A stretch of 64,000 bases of DNA from RPQJ01 sp963762315 (lineage in GTDB: Bacteria; Pseudomonadota; Gammaproteobacteria; Steroidobacterales; Steroidobacteraceae). A program made the translations under genes and the position numbers. Where the stretch lies: contig CAVXKO010000004.1 in the NCBI GenBank assembly GCA_963762315.1, positions 1,116,001 through 1,180,000 on the forward strand, written 5' to 3'. Numbering within the stretch: position 1 is the stretch's first letter; every line of letters starts with the position of its first letter. The notes below the pieces were generated by a model. It did not search any database and had not been told where the DNA came from. It worked only from the letters and a program-made list of their open reading frames with translations. Below, one piece after another: positions 9,518 through 18,629 of the stretch.

Positions 9518-9746
9518 CGTGCCCCCACGGGTCTTATACGCCCAAGGGGCCCAGGGTCACAAACCGTCTCGGCCGTGAGGTCGCGCACGTGCACGCCCCG
9601 CTGTTTATCAGCGCCGACTCCGGCACCGACCGCAGCGCCCCGCGCTGGGTCGATGCACGCACCTGCAAGCAGACCCTCAATGGTGAATGACGACCCAGTG
9701 AAAGACGATCGCGGACGGCGTGCCCGTGCCGGGCTCTGCCGCAACC

Positions 9747-10829
9747 TCAGTCCACAATCCGGTTGCGGATCACGCCGAGCGCATCGGCGCGGATCAGGAC
9801 CTCGTCCCCCGGCCGCAGGTACACCCAGGGATTCCAAAGATTGTGCGGCTTGAATATCACCCCGGCCGGCGTGCCCGAGAAAATCACCGTGCCCGCCGGG
9901 ATCTTTCCTGCAGCATCGAGCAAGGGCTCGCTTCCTTCGTAGTTCCGAAAGACCCAGTCTTTACGTCGGAAGATCTCGGCGAGGATTTCACGCGGCCCCC
10001 ATGTCATGTGCCCGGCCGAGTCTTGCTGGCGCAGGCGACCGTTCAGGTAGAGCCGCAGGGTGATCTGCTTGTAGAAAGAATCCAGGTCGCGCGGAATGAC
10101 CAGCAGTGGGCCCACCACGGCAAAGCCCTCCCGACTCTTGCCCTCGGCGAAACCCGTCGTCCCCATCGGCGCCCCGCGGCGGTAGTGGCGCACGAGCGCC
10201 CAGCGGTCCGTGAGTTCATTGCACAGCACCAACCCCATCGTACGAGGCGCTGGCGTCGGCCCTGCGATGTCCTCCAGCGCTACCAGGCCCAGTTCGCCCT
10301 CATAGTCGAGAAGCACCGACGGCTTCCTGTGCACGGCGCTGGAGAAGCGCGTCGGCTGCGCGAGCTTCGGGAACACAAACGGCGTCTCCTCGACGTGCGA
10401 CTCTCGCGCATGCTCCAGGTAGCTGGCTCCGATGCCTATGTTCGCTTCACGCCCCTCGAACGGCACCTCGAACTTCGCCACATCCACTGTCACCGGCGCG
10501 CCGCCTGCCGCCTGGGCCATCGCGTCGTAGCCGAACTCGCGGAACAGTCCCAGCGCATCAGCCTCCGGACGGTCGAAGTGGGCCGTAAGATCCACGCCGA
10601 CAATCGAATCTGCTGCGTAGCTGCGTACGAGCAGGATCCGCGTCCTGCCCTGCTCGCGATACCGTGCCAGCGTCAGCGCCTGATCCACGGGCGCAATCGA
10701 AACACCAGTCGCCATGGCGGGATCGAGCCTGTCCGTGAACAGTGGGCGCGACAGGTAAACGCTGGTGAGCAATGCTCCAAGCACCAGCAGACAGAAGCCG
10801 GCCACCAGCGATTGAGGGAGTGTCGTCAC
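9747..10829 (-). CDS. Fumarylacetoacetate-hydrolase-family protein with N-terminal membrane anchor
   Basis: A 360-residue protein whose C-terminal two-thirds has the FAH/HHED-isomerase fold: DYEGELGLVALEDI (acidic metal-ligand motif), GLVLCNELTDRWALVRH and GTVIFSGTPAGVIF are the diagnostic blocks. Family members cleave C-C bonds in acylpyruvates or isomerise/decarboxylate aromatic ring-cleavage products, using Mg2+ or Mn2+. The first 30 residues form a hydrophobic helix (LVAGFCLLVLGALLTSVYL) without an obvious cleavage site, so the enzyme is probably tethered to the inner membrane facing the periplasm. That is unusual, because most FAH enzymes are cytosolic. It stands alone on the minus strand. 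Confidence 0.82.
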   Translation of the reverse strand: MTTLPQSLVAGFCLLVLGALLTSVYLSRPLFTDRLDPAMATGVSIAPVDQALTLARYREQGRTRILLVRSYAADSIVGVDLTAHFDRPEADALGLFREFGYDAMAQAAGGAPVTVDVAKFEVPFEGREANIGIGASYLEHARESHVEETPFVFPKLAQPTRFSSAVHRKPSVLLDYEGELGLVALEDIAGPTPAPRTMGLVLCNELTDRWALVRHYRRGAPMGTTGFAEGKSREGFAVVGPLLVIPRDLDSFYKQITLRLYLNGRLRQQDSAGHMTWGPREILAEIFRRKDWVFRNYEGSEPLLDAAGKIPAGTVIFSGTPAGVIFKPHNLWNPWVYLRPGDEVLIRADALGVIRNRIVD

Positions 10830-11528
10830 TGCGGCAGTTTACTATCGCGGCCTCTGCCGCGTATTCCCCACGCGGTGGCCGCAGTCGGGAAAGCAGTCTG
10901 ACGCCGCGTATGACCGCTCCCGGCCGATTTTCCTCCTCCGCGAACGTCCGCTCTTGTCACCAGTCGTCGCCACGCGATTGCTGAGCGCCTTGAACAGGAT
11001 CTCCGTCCACCGATCCGTGTCGGCCGCCTTTTCGCTGGGCCGCGAATTCGGTCTGATCATCACGTTACGGCACCAGTGGATAACAATCTCTCAACTCCTC
11101 CGCGACAACGCACCCAATCTCAACCCACTGATCTAGACGCCGCACGACCTGACCGTCGCCGAACGGCCGCCCCCGCCGTGATCAGGAGCGCATCGGCGTT
11201 TGCGATCAGCTCCGCCACCTTCCGGATGTTTCGATTGGTCAGGTCATTGGTCATGTGCTGGCACCCCAGGACGATGTTGCGAGGCTAACAACTCCGCGCA
11301 TCCAGTGACGTGCATGTGCCGCACCTGTCACCGCGCACTGGCGCTGCTTTGGGTCTCGCACTTATCTCCCAGCCGTCTGTGACTTTTCTTTCATCCCCGC
11401 ACTGCGCGCCGCTTCGCGATGAGACACGCGTCCACTGGACATAATGGGTGGGCCAGCTTGTCGCACCAGCGCAAGTCTCACCGATCGCGGGCTCACCCCG
11501 TGAGCTTGGGTCCTGTCACTCTCGCCGC
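10830..11528. other. Gene-poor 700-base stretch containing the SIR2-like relic
   Basis: Apart from the SIR2-like fragment at 11120-11254, this stretch has only short frames with no recognisable domain. A 73-codon minus frame ending at 10842 is basic and unlike known families. The mix of relic and non-coding sequence suggests gene erosion between the FAH-family gene and the small membrane-protein gene. Confidence 0.4.
11120..11254 (-). pseudogene. SIR2-like gene relic (N-terminal fragment)
   Basis: An ATG at 11254 opens a 44-codon frame whose first 30 residues are a clear match to the start of SIR2-family NAD-dependent proteins: an N-terminal helix ending in AELIANADALLITAGA. In intact proteins this block is followed by GxGVDSGLPDFRG; here the match stops right after ITAGA, the sequence turns into basic residues and a TGA follows at 11120. 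No continuation was found in the other minus-strand frames down to 10830. It is therefore a truncated remnant. The surrounding 700 bases hold no intact gene, which fits a decayed accessory insertion. Confidence 0.55.
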
Positions 11529-11717
11529 ATGCAACTGCTGGGCCTCGCCATCCTCGCGCTTCTACTCCTCGTCATCGGGCTCTGGGTCGCGAGCATCCCG
11601 CTCGTTTGGTTCCTGGTCGCCGTCGCGCTCTTCTTCTCAGGCGCCATCGGACCCGCGTTCGGCTGCCTGCTATTAGGCGTATTCGCAGGCGTCATCTCGC
11701 TCGCGCGAGCCGAATGA
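11529..11717 (+). CDS. Small two-helix membrane protein, hypothetical
   Basis: A 62-residue open frame beginning MQLLGLAILALLLLVIG. It is almost entirely hydrophobic, with two predicted helices (about 3-28 and 30-54), a glycine-rich turn and a short charged tail (ARAE). I chose the ATG at 11529 because the upstream in-frame part (from 11448) is polar and unlike a membrane leader. No clear ribosome site is visible, so expression is uncertain. The composition resembles small membrane proteins of the DUF1328/YqaE size class, but no family motif is present. Confidence 0.4.
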   Translation: MQLLGLAILALLLLVIGLWVASIPLVWFLVAVALFFSGAIGPAFGCLLLGVFAGVISLARAE

Positions 11718-12070
11718 CACTCAGTCGGGCCGGCGGAGGTCAGCACTTAACCACCGGATAACGCGTGCCGCTTCTTGTACTCGCCACGCTCCGCCATCCT
11801 GGGCCCGCTGCGACACGGCCACGACGTCACTTTCGTGGCGTTCGCACGACTCGTGCTCACCCTGCCTCATGACGGTTCGTCGGGAAGCCTCCAGCAACCG
11901 GACGCATCCCTCGGACAACCGAGCGTGCGTGGCATCCGTCACGATCATATCGTGGTGCGACGACATGCCCGTGTACGGGTGACGGCCCGCGGAATCACCG
12001 CGAGGACGGCGGTCGCCAGGTCTGCGAAGATGCCTCGCAACACAACCTGCCACCCATGATGGAGATCGCG
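11718..12070. other. Intergenic, nothing recognised
   Basis: About 350 bases before the RidA gene. A 134-codon minus-strand frame (11721-12125) crosses it and enters the RidA gene, but it is rich in Arg and His and has no family signature, so I treat it as non-coding. Confidence 0.35.
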
Positions 12071-12571
12071 ATGAAGTTGCTGACTCTGTTCGCCGCCATG
12101 CTATGTGCCGTAACCGTCCCGGCACGTGCGCACGACATCATCCGCCATGCCAACCCGAACGTCCCGGTCGCCACCAGCGTGCTGATACCGGCCGGAATGG
12201 ACCTGGTCGTCGTGAGCGGTGTGGTTCCGGATGTCGCCGACCCATCCGCACCGATTGGCAGTCCCCAGCGCTTTGGCGACACCGCGACTCAGGCGAAAAG
12301 CGTGCTGGGCAAGCTCGCGAGGGAACTCAGCGCCTATGGACTCACGATGGCGGACGTCGTGAAGATGAACGTCTTCCTGGTCGGCGATCCGCGCAAGAAG
12401 GGCGAGGTCGATTTCCAGGGGCTGATGCAGGCGTACATGGGGCTCTACGGCATGCGGGCCATGGAGAAGAACCTGCCAGCCCGCACGACGGTGCAGGTGG
12501 CAGGGCTCCCCAGCGCCGTGGGCGCGCTCGTGGAAATCGAGGCAACGGCCGCGCGGCACCCGCAGGAATGA
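12071..12571 (+). CDS. RidA/YjgF-family protein with signal peptide
   Basis: A 166-residue protein with a cleavable-looking signal (MKLLTLFAAMLCAVTVPARA) and one RidA domain. The family motif LPARTTVQVAGLPSAVGALV keeps the arginine that binds the carboxylate of enamine/imine substrates. Classical RidA hydrolyses reactive 2-aminoacrylate in the cytosol; secreted RidA-like proteins form a less-understood subgroup, so a periplasmic enamine/imine deaminase is likely but unproven. The start at 12071 is preferred because GGAG lies 6 bases upstream, between it and the in-frame ATG pair at 12056. It converges on the ceramidase-like gene with a 3-base gap, so the two transcripts must overlap or share a terminator. 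Confidence 0.82.
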   Translation: MKLLTLFAAMLCAVTVPARAHDIIRHANPNVPVATSVLIPAGMDLVVVSGVVPDVADPSAPIGSPQRFGDTATQAKSVLGKLARELSAYGLTMADVVKMNVFLVGDPRKKGEVDFQGLMQAYMGLYGMRAMEKNLPARTTVQVAGLPSAVGALVEIEATAARHPQE

Positions 12572-12574
12572 CGC

Positions 12575-14551
12575 CTACGGGAGCGCGCCGGGCGGCAGGA
12601 AACTTTGCCACCAACCTGGGAAGGCCGGATTCACCTGGGTGGCATCCGAGTTCCCCGTCAGGGCTCCGACCGCGATTAGCGCGTCGTTCGCAATGTCCCA
12701 GCCGGCCGAGTTCGTCTCCTCGTAGTGCCCCTGCGCCTCACCCAGCGCCTGCCCATAGCGGCAGCTCGCCGCGATGATCGGAGCGTAGGCGGGAGGATAG
12801 GCGCCCAGCTCGCTCGGGTCCTCCGTGATGCGCTTGCAGGTTGCGCCGGCCACTGAGTCCGGGTACTCGATCAGCCCGCCCGCGTTCAGCGCGGCACAGG
12901 TCCCGGGCCCGACGAACGCATCGGCGACACACAGCACGCGATAGTTCGAGAGCGGCACGAAATAGCCGATCTGGTCGCTGCCGAGACCGATCGTCCACTT
13001 GTACGTGTCGGACATGCGTCGCGTGATGTAACCCGGAATCTGGTAGGCGTTACCGAAGGCGTGCGTGCCCGGCGGCTCTTCGTACCATTTCGCAGGTGTC
13101 GACCGGAACGCCGCAGGCAACCCGAACGTCAGCTCGCTCGGAAACTCACCGGGGAGAAACATCATGCCGACTGGGCCGATGCGCACGTATTCGACCGCGC
13201 TGCGCAGGTGATCGCCAACCCGGTAATCCGTACCGAGGTTCGGATCGGTCGCGCTCGCGAATTCATCCGACTTGCACGTCGCCGCCGTCTTCGGCCCGGT
13301 CAGCGGACAGTTGAACAGCGGCTCGGGCTGGTGCCCCAGGCTCGCGCGTCCTGTCGCCGGGTCGACGACCAGCAGCACGCGGAACCCGAAGTTGCTCAGA
13401 TACGTATAGAACGGCTGCACCGCATACGAGACTCGCGGATCCGTGATCTTCCGGGCGGAGTCGAGCAGTCGCACGGTTGCGAGCACCAGCTGTTCGCCGA
13501 TGATGCCGGGACGACGGAAGTTCTTCGCGGTGTAGTCGTTGTTGGCCGCGGGGCCGACGGCGCCAGCCGGCGCAATCATCTGGTTGCCGAGCGGATGGGC
13601 GGCGTCGACCTCCCAGACCTGCGCACCGCCCGGGCCGATGAGCACGCCGAGCGGGCCGTTCAGATAGAGCACCTCGCCGCCGTAGCGCGCCTGCAGGTCC
13701 TCACGCACGATCCCCGGATAGTCTGCGGTGAAATATCGACCCCTGGCACTGCAGTTGGCGCCCACCAGGCCGAGCTTGACGCAGTCGGCTTGTATCGCGT
13801 CGAGTGGCGGGGACCAGTTGAGCGTGCTCTCGGGATGGTTGTTCCACTGCACCGCGGTGGCGACGACCTTCCCTTGCACGTCGATCGCCTGCAGCACGTT
13901 GAGCCGCGGATCGAAGACCTGGGGATCCGTGCCGTCCCGCATGCCGAGCCAATGCTCGCCTGCGGCCACCTGCAGTCGCGCCGGACGGCGGTTCTGCACA
14001 GCGGCGGCGACGGCCGCCGCCGCCTGGTTCGCCATGTGCTCATACCACGAATGGTTCACGTCGAACGCCGTGTCCGGTCCATGGTGATTGTGGGTCGCGG
14101 AAATCACCACCTTGAGCTTCTTGGCGATGCCTGGAGGCAGCAGCGCTGCCGCCTTGTCGCGGATCTCATCACCGTCATGGCGGAAGACCATGTACAGGTC
14201 TGTCGCCACGATCACGACGATGTCCGGGCTGCGCGGGTCGTCGATCGCCAGAGCTGTGGCGCGGATATCGTCGTGCACCCAATAGGATTCCGGTTCGCCG
14301 TTGCCCACGGCGATGCGGCCGTCGTCCCATTTGGGCACGAGGATACCCGGATCGCTGACATCATGGCGGCCAGGAAAACCTGCCTTCAGGTAGTCGTAGC
14401 TGCCATTCACGAGCGGCAAGATTGTGGTGGACGCAGCTCCCACGAGCAGCGTGCCCTGCCCCGGCGCCGATGCCGGTGCTGCGGCGAACGCGGCGGCGGA
14501 CAACACCATGCCGAGAGTCGTCAACGACTGGAAAAGCAATTTGGGTCGCAT
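12575..14551 (-). CDS. Neutral/alkaline ceramidase-like secreted hydrolase
   Basis: A 658-residue protein with a signal peptide (about 1-26). The N-terminal region has the features of the neutral ceramidase family: an opening LLVGAASTTILPLV block, a long insertion, VIVATDLYMVF, and the zinc-binding motif ATHNHHGPD near residue 150. NNHPEST and FFLPGEFPSEL-like segments (here MMFLPGEFPSEL) recur later. Family enzymes hydrolyse the amide bond of ceramides or N-acyl lipids in the periplasm or outside the cell. The C-terminal part (GYFVPLSNYRV, CKRITEDPSELG) is typical of bacterial family members that have not been studied. No lipid-related neighbour defines its substrate. Confidence 0.72.
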   Translation of the reverse strand: MRPKLLFQSLTTLGMVLSAAAFAAAPASAPGQGTLLVGAASTTILPLVNGSYDYLKAGFPGRHDVSDPGILVPKWDDGRIAVGNGEPESYWVHDDIRATALAIDDPRSPDIVVIVATDLYMVFRHDGDEIRDKAAALLPPGIAKKLKVVISATHNHHGPDTAFDVNHSWYEHMANQAAAAVAAAVQNRRPARLQVAAGEHWLGMRDGTDPQVFDPRLNVLQAIDVQGKVVATAVQWNNHPESTLNWSPPLDAIQADCVKLGLVGANCSARGRYFTADYPGIVREDLQARYGGEVLYLNGPLGVLIGPGGAQVWEVDAAHPLGNQMIAPAGAVGPAANNDYTAKNFRRPGIIGEQLVLATVRLLDSARKITDPRVSYAVQPFYTYLSNFGFRVLLVVDPATGRASLGHQPEPLFNCPLTGPKTAATCKSDEFASATDPNLGTDYRVGDHLRSAVEYVRIGPVGMMFLPGEFPSELTFGLPAAFRSTPAKWYEEPPGTHAFGNAYQIPGYITRRMSDTYKWTIGLGSDQIGYFVPLSNYRVLCVADAFVGPGTCAALNAGGLIEYPDSVAGATCKRITEDPSELGAYPPAYAPIIAASCRYGQALGEAQGHYEETNSAGWDIANDALIAVGALTGNSDATQVNPAFPGWWQSFLPPGALP

Positions 14552-14848
14552 CGTCTCATCCCCTGCAGGAGGCCGCGGCTCGCGCAGCCGTCGTTATGGA
14601 GTGTTCCTGTGACCGAAACTCTGCTGCAGTACCCCACAGAGCAGTGCAGCAATACAACAGGACTTGCCACATCTCAGACAAACACCTTCATTGCCAATCC
14701 AGGGGAGCCGAAAGTCTCCTGGTTCCCGTAGCTCCCTCGTCTTGTCGGACCTGTCAGCGGTGGCGAGGTAGGCTGACGACATGAGACCGCAGCTCCGCCC
14801 GACGACACGTCGGGCGAACTCTCAGAATCTGCGATTCAGCTCGGCGGC

Positions 14849-15781
14849 CTACGGCTGCCCAGGCGCGGAGCTGTTGTCCCCTGTCACGGAATCCGGCGGC
14901 GACGCGATGTACAGCTCGACGCCGTACGCGCGATCCGCCTCAACGATCTTGAACTTGACCGTCGGGTAGTTGACGCCTTCCTTCTCCGCGGTGACGTAGT
15001 ACGTGTGGTTCAAAGGCATGTTGAGCCACGTGACACCACCGTCGACCGACGTGGTCATCTGGCCGGGATCAGGAAAGACATCTTCGTTGAAATAGATGGG
15101 ACCCACGCCCGCCGCGGGCGATGCAATCGCCGTTGCACCCGGGTCACCGTGAGGCAGCAGGTCGCTGTGCATGCTTGCCCACGACTTGCCGACCGTCACC
15201 ACCATCGCGTTCTGGAAGGGCACCGGGCCCAGAAACACGGCCTGGACGTATGGCTTCACGTAATACTGGTAGTACAGCGGGTCGATGTACTGGATGGCCA
15301 GGTCGGTATCGTCCTTGTCGGTGATCGTGATCGCGTTCGACTTGGTTGTGATCCACCCGTCCTTTTCATAGACGAACGAAAACTCGAGATTCACGCCGGC
15401 GTACTTGATGACGTACATCGTCCACCAGCCGGTCGAGTCGGTCTCGATATCCCGGCTGCGCGTGGACGGGTATTCCGACATCCACACCCGGACGCCCGGC
15501 ACCGTGGCCCAGTAATCGATGTACTCCCCCGTGTTCACGTCCCTGCCGAAATGGTTGGTCTTGCCGCTGAGCTTGACGACCGTAAGCCCGCGTCCCCAGT
15601 TCTTGCCGTTCGACTTCGAGCTCGCGATGTCGACGATCTTGCCCTGCGAAATCTGCTTCAGGACCCCCTGCGGAATGTCGCGATTAGTAAAGTTCAAGAC
15701 GTTCTGCTGCGCCTGGCTGCTGACAGGCAGCAGGACAGCGAGCAGCGCCAGGCTGGTCAGCAGGATTTTCATGGTTTTCAC
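14849..15781 (-). CDS. Secreted protein of unknown function
   Basis: About 310 residues with a signal peptide (MKILLTSLALLAVLLPVSSQA, cleavage before QQN). I use the GTG at 15781 because AGAAGGGGAA lies 6 bases upstream; the ATG at 15772 is an alternative nine bases on. The mature part is rich in Trp, Tyr and Val with repeated short beta-like segments, and looks like a soluble beta-sandwich protein: an Ig-like or carbohydrate-binding fold is conceivable. GVTWLNMPLNHTYYVTAEK near the C-terminus resembles an Ig-like edge strand. I do not recognise the family. It is flanked by about 300 non-coding bases downstream (14552-14848) and by the G-tract membrane gene upstream. Confidence 0.7.
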   Translation of the reverse strand: MKTMKILLTSLALLAVLLPVSSQAQQNVLNFTNRDIPQGVLKQISQGKIVDIASSKSNGKNWGRGLTVVKLSGKTNHFGRDVNTGEYIDYWATVPGVRVWMSEYPSTRSRDIETDSTGWWTMYVIKYAGVNLEFSFVYEKDGWITTKSNAITITDKDDTDLAIQYIDPLYYQYYVKPYVQAVFLGPVPFQNAMVVTVGKSWASMHSDLLPHGDPGATAIASPAAGVGPIYFNEDVFPDPGQMTTSVDGGVTWLNMPLNHTYYVTAEKEGVNYPTVKFKIVEADRAYGVELYIASPPDSVTGDNSSAPGQP

Positions 15782-15985
15782 GAATGGTTCCCCTTCTCTT
15801 TGTCCGGTCGACGCCCCCAATCCTGAGCATCGGCTCCGTCTCAGCCGCTAACTACACGCCTGTGCGGCGCAACAATTCATCAGGGGAAATCCAACCCTGC
15901 GCGGTGGCCGATATTCCCGCCTAAGACTCACTTTACGACCCTGCCTTGGTCCACCCGAGCCGGTCTTTACGAGCACGCACCGCCG

Positions 15986-16661
15986 TCACCCGACCGCCGC
16001 CGAACGGCCGCCGCGACCACCTCCCACGACTGCCGTCGGCTCGAGGTAGTACGTAACCACAGCGGCCCACGTGGCCACACCGCCGATGTACGCACCCATC
16101 AACAGGCATTCCGCGGACGTTTCCTTGTGTCGTTTCAACACACGACGCCACAGGACCAGCGCTCCAGCGACGATCCCGAGCGCGACAAACACCGCAACCG
16201 GCCCCCCCCCTGAAGTACGGTTCTCGGTCAATCACGCCCTCTTTGAACTTGTCAATGAGGATTGCTAGGCAACCGCCGATGGCGATCAGTGCCGCAGCCG
16301 TGTGAATCCGGCGTGCCCAGATTGAGCACGGGCGTCCCAGGCACCGCGACAACTGCGCCAGCGAGACGAGCGGCGCGAGAAATGACGCGAGCAGCCCCGC
16401 CAACCACATCGCGCCGGTGGCAACACTGGCGATTATTGAATCAGCCGGGTATTGCTCCGACCGATCCACCAGCGGATCGACGAACCACGGCACCGCCCCC
16501 CAGGGCGATGTGCCGTACGCAAACGGCACAAAGAGCGCCACGACCCCGGCCAGCCCCAGCACCAGGATCGCCCACTCGATCCAGTGATCGGTTCTGCTCT
16601 GACCGCGGTCCCTCACGCGCCGTTCCTTGCGGACAAACCCCCGTTCATCGACCCGCGCCAC
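15986..16661 (-). CDS. Multi-pass membrane protein interrupted at a G9 tract
   Basis: Two overlapping minus-strand frames look like one gene. The first (GTG at 16661, GGAG 8 bases upstream) encodes three hydrophobic segments, including WIEWAILVLGLAGVVALFV and AALIAIGGCLAILID. It then runs into nine consecutive Gs (coding strand; C9 at 16202-16210) and becomes arginine/cysteine-rich. The second frame, one base shifted, starts at that tract and continues hydrophobically (GPVAVFVALGIVAGALVLW). With eight Gs the reading joins as YFRGGPVAVFVALG and gives a 224-residue protein with about five helices. As written the product is truncated. The function is unknown; no motif is recognised. Confidence 0.55.
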
Positions 16662-17032
16662 ACGTCACGCGCTCCGCCGAAACACGCAAGACCGTGCCTC
16701 GGATACATCGGCCCTGCACTGACCCTACGCCCGCGCCGAGGCCCGAACATCGGAAATTGCCGCTGACATCCTCCGCACTCGGTCACCGTGACCTCGACCG
16801 GCCCGGCGTCGACCCGCGGTCGCCAAACGCAAACACTCCGGCCACTGGCACGCCTTGGCCGCCGCCCTACGCACTTTGAGCAGCGCCAAGGCACCGCGCT
16901 GCGCGACTGAATTCAGCGGTGTGCTCTGCACCCAACGAGTCAGCGTCACTATCAAGGACGATCCAGGGGTTCCTGCGCCCGTCCCGGCGACCGCTGTGCA
17001 AGCGGGCATGACTCCGGCAGACTGAGCGGCGA
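16662..17032. other. Intergenic between divergent genes, nothing recognised
   Basis: About 370 bases separate the G-tract membrane gene (minus) from the diguanylate cyclase (plus). Both promoters must lie here. Overlapping short frames on each strand are proline/arginine-rich and look non-coding. I could not identify sigma70 hexamers with confidence. Confidence 0.35.
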
Positions 17033-17926
17033 ATGCGCACCCTGGTCGCAGTCACCCTGGCCGCCGCGGCCCTGCTGCAAGTCATTGCCGCGTTTCTGGC
17101 AGTTCGCGCGTTGCCGCACAGCGGAGCCTACCGCTATCCCTGGATCGCGCTGTCGATCGGTCTCGTGCTGATGGTCGAGCGTCGCGTCGAGCCGCTCTTC
17201 GATTTTCACGATGGTGCGGAAGATCTCACCGACGCACTCTTTGCGCTCTCGATTTCGGCGTTGCTGACCCTTGGCATGATCGGCCTCGGTCGCATGGTGC
17301 GCGCAATCCGCACGAATCAGGAGCATCTCGCCCGTCTTGCCATCACCGATCCCTTGACGGGGCTTGCCAACCGGCGCCACCTGCTCGCCGAGCTTGAGCG
17401 GGAACTGCATCGCGCCAGCCGCAGTGGGCATCCCGCGTCGGTGCTGATGCTCGATCTCGACAAGTTCAAGGACATCAATGACCAGTACGGGCACGCGGTC
17501 GGCGACGCCGTGCTGGTCGCGGTGGCCGCGCGGTGCACGGCGCGACTGCGCACGACTGATCGGTGCGGCCGCGTGGGCGGCGAGGAATTCGTGGTGGTGC
17601 TGCCGGAGACTGATGCCGAAGAAGCGATGACCACGGCAGAACGCTTGCGTTCCGGCGTGGCCGAAAAGCCGATCGACACCGCCGGCGGGCCGCTCGGGGT
17701 GACGATCAGCATCGGCGTCGCCACCTGCGATCCACGGACCCCGCGAACGGACGAGGCCGCAGGCGACAACGTGACCCGCACGGCACAGAGCCTGCTGCGA
17801 CGTGCCGATGTCGCGCTGTACCGGGCCAAGGCCGGCGGGCGCAATGCCGTGTGCAACGACGTCATCGAGTCGCCAGCGAATGCAGGGCTCATGGCCGGCG
17901 CCGACAGCAAGGCCGGCCTTGCTTGA
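17033..17926 (+). CDS. Membrane-bound diguanylate cyclase (GGDEF)
   Basis: A 297-residue protein that should make cyclic di-GMP from two GTP. The N-terminus holds three hydrophobic segments (about 3-26, 36-50 and 68-88). The GGDEF domain starts at ITDPLTGLANRRHLL (about residue 104). The active-site signature is GGEEF at about residue 182. Five residues before it lies RTTD, which matches the RxxD inhibitory site, so product inhibition is expected. No sensory domain beyond the short membrane region is present. The family is known to control biofilm and motility; nothing nearby shows which process this copy serves. Confidence 0.93.
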   Translation: MRTLVAVTLAAAALLQVIAAFLAVRALPHSGAYRYPWIALSIGLVLMVERRVEPLFDFHDGAEDLTDALFALSISALLTLGMIGLGRMVRAIRTNQEHLARLAITDPLTGLANRRHLLAELERELHRASRSGHPASVLMLDLDKFKDINDQYGHAVGDAVLVAVAARCTARLRTTDRCGRVGGEEFVVVLPETDAEEAMTTAERLRSGVAEKPIDTAGGPLGVTISIGVATCDPRTPRTDEAAGDNVTRTAQSLLRRADVALYRAKAGGRNAVCNDVIESPANAGLMAGADSKAGLA

Positions 17927-18050
17927 ACTGCCGCAAGGGCCTGCAGCGACCACGCTGACACCTCCCGCTCGCCTCTCTTGCTGCCGTCCCCGCAAGGGAG
18001 ATCGGCCATACCGAAAGACTTCATCACACGGTCGCGCCGCGTGCCGTCGC

Positions 18051-18629
18051 TCATACTCCTTGCGGGCGACCCCCGACCGCACGCGCCGACCACGCCGGCA
18101 ACTCACTCTCGACCTTGAAGCCCGCCCGCTCCTGGCCGATGTCGCCGCGATACGGCGCCACCGGCCCGGTCAGCAGAAATGGACAAGCCGTGCGGCGCTG
18201 AGCGTCAGTGAAGCCGAGCGTTCCGACGCCGAGGTACTGCCCGCCCTCGAGCCGTCGCACTTCGTCCACCATGTGGATGAAGCCGCAGTACGAGTGGAAG
18301 GCTCGGTAAACGAGCTGAAACGCCGGACGGCCGTCGTACCGCGAGGGCGCCATGAGCGTCGCCATCGGGTATCGCTGCACCACTCGGCCGAAGTGCCTGA
18401 ACAAGTTGTACCCACGGCCGCGGCCGTCGCTCGCCGGCCTGAATGCCTTCGCCAGCCAGTGCCCCGGATACAGAGGGTTGTACACGCGTAGAAACAGCGC
18501 GGCCGCCCGCGCCGGCTGTCTCAGCAGCAACGCCGCAAACTCGCCATCCATATCTCCGAAGCCCGGCGCCTCGAGCGTCTTAAAGAGCGTGAGCAGTTCC
18601 TCCACGCTCAACCGCAAGATGTCATGCAT
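18051..18629 (-). CDS. Conserved-looking protein of unknown function
   Basis: A 192-residue cytosolic-looking protein beginning MHDILRLSVEELLTLF. The start at 18629 is fixed by GGAGG 6 bases upstream; a longer frame from 18755 would have no such site. Notable blocks are LYPGHWLAKAFRP, GRGRGYNLFRHFGRVVQRYP and FHSYCGFIHMVDEVRRL, with many aromatics and arginines, and the C-terminus has FLLTGPVAPYRGDIG. The high aromatic content and single compact domain suggest a ligand-binding or lipocalin/NTF2-like fold, but I do not recognise it. It converges on the diguanylate cyclase gene. Confidence 0.7.
   Translation of the reverse strand: MHDILRLSVEELLTLFKTLEAPGFGDMDGEFAALLLRQPARAAALFLRVYNPLYPGHWLAKAFRPASDGRGRGYNLFRHFGRVVQRYPMATLMAPSRYDGRPAFQLVYRAFHSYCGFIHMVDEVRRLEGGQYLGVGTLGFTDAQRRTACPFLLTGPVAPYRGDIGQERAGFKVESELPAWSARAVGGRPQGV

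Noticed and set aside
11270..11310. attC-like element near GGCTAAC
   Set aside because: The RYYYAAC core does not match exactly and no paired GTTRRRY core or imperfect palindrome is present; no integrase is nearby.
11721..12125. A 134-codon minus frame before the RidA gene
   Set aside because: Arg/His/Ser-rich, no motif, and it runs into the RidA coding region on the other strand.
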